Origin: Rhodocyclaceae bacterium
GTDB lineage: Bacteria; Pseudomonadota; Gammaproteobacteria; Burkholderiales; Rhodocyclaceae
DNA length: 64,000 nucleotides
Reading direction: 5' to 3'
NCBI GenBank assembly: GCA_016702335.1
Contig: JADJEF010000002.1
Location: 1-64,000, forward strand
Shown: positions 63,282-64,000 of the stretch, piece after piece
Position numbering within the stretch: position 1 is the stretch's first letter
How the letters are laid out: the number at the start of each line of letters is the position of its first letter
Notes under the pieces: model-generated
Database searches by the model: none
What the model was told of the DNA's origin: nothing
Seen by the model: only the letters and a program-made list of their open reading frames with translations
Program-made: the position numbers and the translations under genes

Positions 63282-64000
63282 GCGCCTCGGGCGGGCCGCT
63301 GTGGCGCGGCGTTTTTCAGGCGGAGCTGTCCATGCGTTCCCATGTCTCATGGCGCGCCAGTGGCGCCGCTGCCCGCGCCTACACGCCTTGCGACCGCGCC
63401 GATCTGGCCGCGTTTTTGTCGTGCCTGCGCGCGGACGAGCCCCTGCTGGTGGTGGGGCTGGGCAGCAACCTGCTGATACGCGACGGCGGCTACAGCGGCA
63501 CCGTCATTTTTCTGCACGGTGTTTTGCGTGAGTTGCGCGTCGAGGGCGATTGCTGCTTTGCCGAAGCCGGCGTGGCCTCGCCAAAGCTTGCGCGCTTTGC
63601 GGCCAACAACGGCTTTGTCGAAGCCGAGTTTCTGGCCGGCATTCCCGGTACCGTCGGCGGTGCGCTGGCGATGAACGCCGGCTGCTATGGCGGCGAAACG
63701 TGGCGCTACGTGGAACGCGCGCTGATGATGAAGCGCAACGGTGAATTGATCGAGCGCGGCCCCGAAGATTTCGCCACCGCCTACCGCCATGTGGGCTTGA
63801 AAGCGGCCACCGATGAGCTCTTTGTCGGGGCATGGTTTCGCTTTCCGCGCGGCGATGGCGTGGCGGCGCGCGAGCGCATTCGCGAACTTCTGGAAAAGCG
63901 AATTGCCACCCAGCCGCTCAACCTGCCGAACGCCGGATCGGTGTTTCGCAACCCGCCGGGTGACCATGCGGCGCGTCTGATTGAGGCTGCGGGACTCAAA
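63278..64000 (+). CDS. murB: UDP-N-acetylenolpyruvoylglucosamine reductase MurB, partial
   Basis: ATG 63278 overlaps the murC stop by four bases; 241 codons run to the window end without a stop. [20 protein letters not shown] is the FAD-binding signature, followed by [20 protein letters not shown] with [11 protein letters not shown], and [20 protein letters not shown] with the active-site Ser region. The C-terminal third lies beyond 64000. It reduces UDP-GlcNAc-enolpyruvate to UDP-MurNAc with NADPH. A second ATG (63332) is possible, since the first 18 residues are not conserved in the family. Confidence 0.96.
   Translation, partial: MSASGGPLWRGVFQAELSMRSHVSWRASGAAARAYTPCDRADLAAFLSCLRADEPLLVVGLGSNLLIRDGGYSGTVIFLHGVLRELRVEGDCCFAEAGVASPKLARFAANNGFVEAEFLAGIPGTVGGALAMNAGCYGGETWRYVERALMMKRNGELIERGPEDFATAYRHVGLKAATDELFVGAWFRFPRGDGVAARERIRELLEKRIATQPLNLPNAGSVFRNPPGDHAARLIEAAGLK

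Noticed and set aside
61761..63350. Long minus-strand open frame across murC
   Set aside because: Shadow of intact murC in the middle of a co-directional dcw cluster.

Overview
This window looks like chromosomal DNA of a GC-rich Gram-negative bacterium, most likely a betaproteobacterium, possibly Rhodocyclales-like. The lineage is inferred from the genes rather than from any marker RNA. The evidence is a Gly/Asp-rich porin ending in Phe, an autotransporter-type beta-barrel, a WecA-like glycosyltransferase with an O-antigen-ligase-like protein, NhaR, Kup, PntAB, GlcDEF, and a complete dcw (division and cell wall) gene order. No rRNA, integrase, transposase or CRISPR array was seen.

Layout. 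0-8.8 kb: the end of a DUF4143 ATPase, a secreted MORN-like protein, VapBC, two polysaccharide genes, a beta-barrel protein and a possible lipoprotein hydrolase. 8.8-19.7 kb: housekeeping genes valS, pcnB-folK-(DUF486)-panB-panC, an rhlE-type helicase and an ABC exporter, with a decayed nucleotidyltransferase pair between. 19.7-32.3 kb: an accessory stretch with YefM-YoeB, a DUF4143 ATPase, kup, two tRNA-Leu(CAA) copies around a DUF4258-DUF2283 pair, an XRE-AbiEii pair, a porin, a cassette-like array (two DUF1640 paralogues, HicAB, BrnT-BrnA) and two more nucleotidyltransferase loci. 32.4-50.6 kb: nhaR, pntAB, the glycerate/glycolate operon gckA-glcD-glcE-glcF-HDOD, a response regulator with an EAL domain, hyi, and two conserved proteins. 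50.7-64 kb: mraZ-rsmH-ftsL-ftsI-murE-murF-mraY-murD-ftsW-murG-murC-murB, with murB running off the end.

The most striking signal is a short bipartite repeat: CGCCGT, four variable bases (N-Y-Y-R), then CCAGCGCCGACTT, at fixed spacing. I count 21 copies, eight between genes and thirteen inside genes, where it is read in at least four different frames. It adds the peptide [10 protein letters not shown] or equivalents to ValS, PntB, GlcE, GckA, MurE and others. Two hypotheses fit: a dispersed in-ORF element comparable in concept to Rickettsia palindromic elements, or a DNA-uptake-type signal. Around 27.2-29.6 kb the repeat lies within a larger module (hairpin terminator, core repeat, shared leader) that precedes successive small genes like cassettes.

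Sequence quality: between 43.6 and 56.4 kb I infer about 27 single-base frameshifts, most in short homopolymers and many in essential genes (ftsI, murE, rsmH). That points to consensus errors rather than gene decay. Those genes are annotated across their whole inferred span. Three further isolated frameshifts lie in brnT, glcF and an NAD(P)-binding protein gene.
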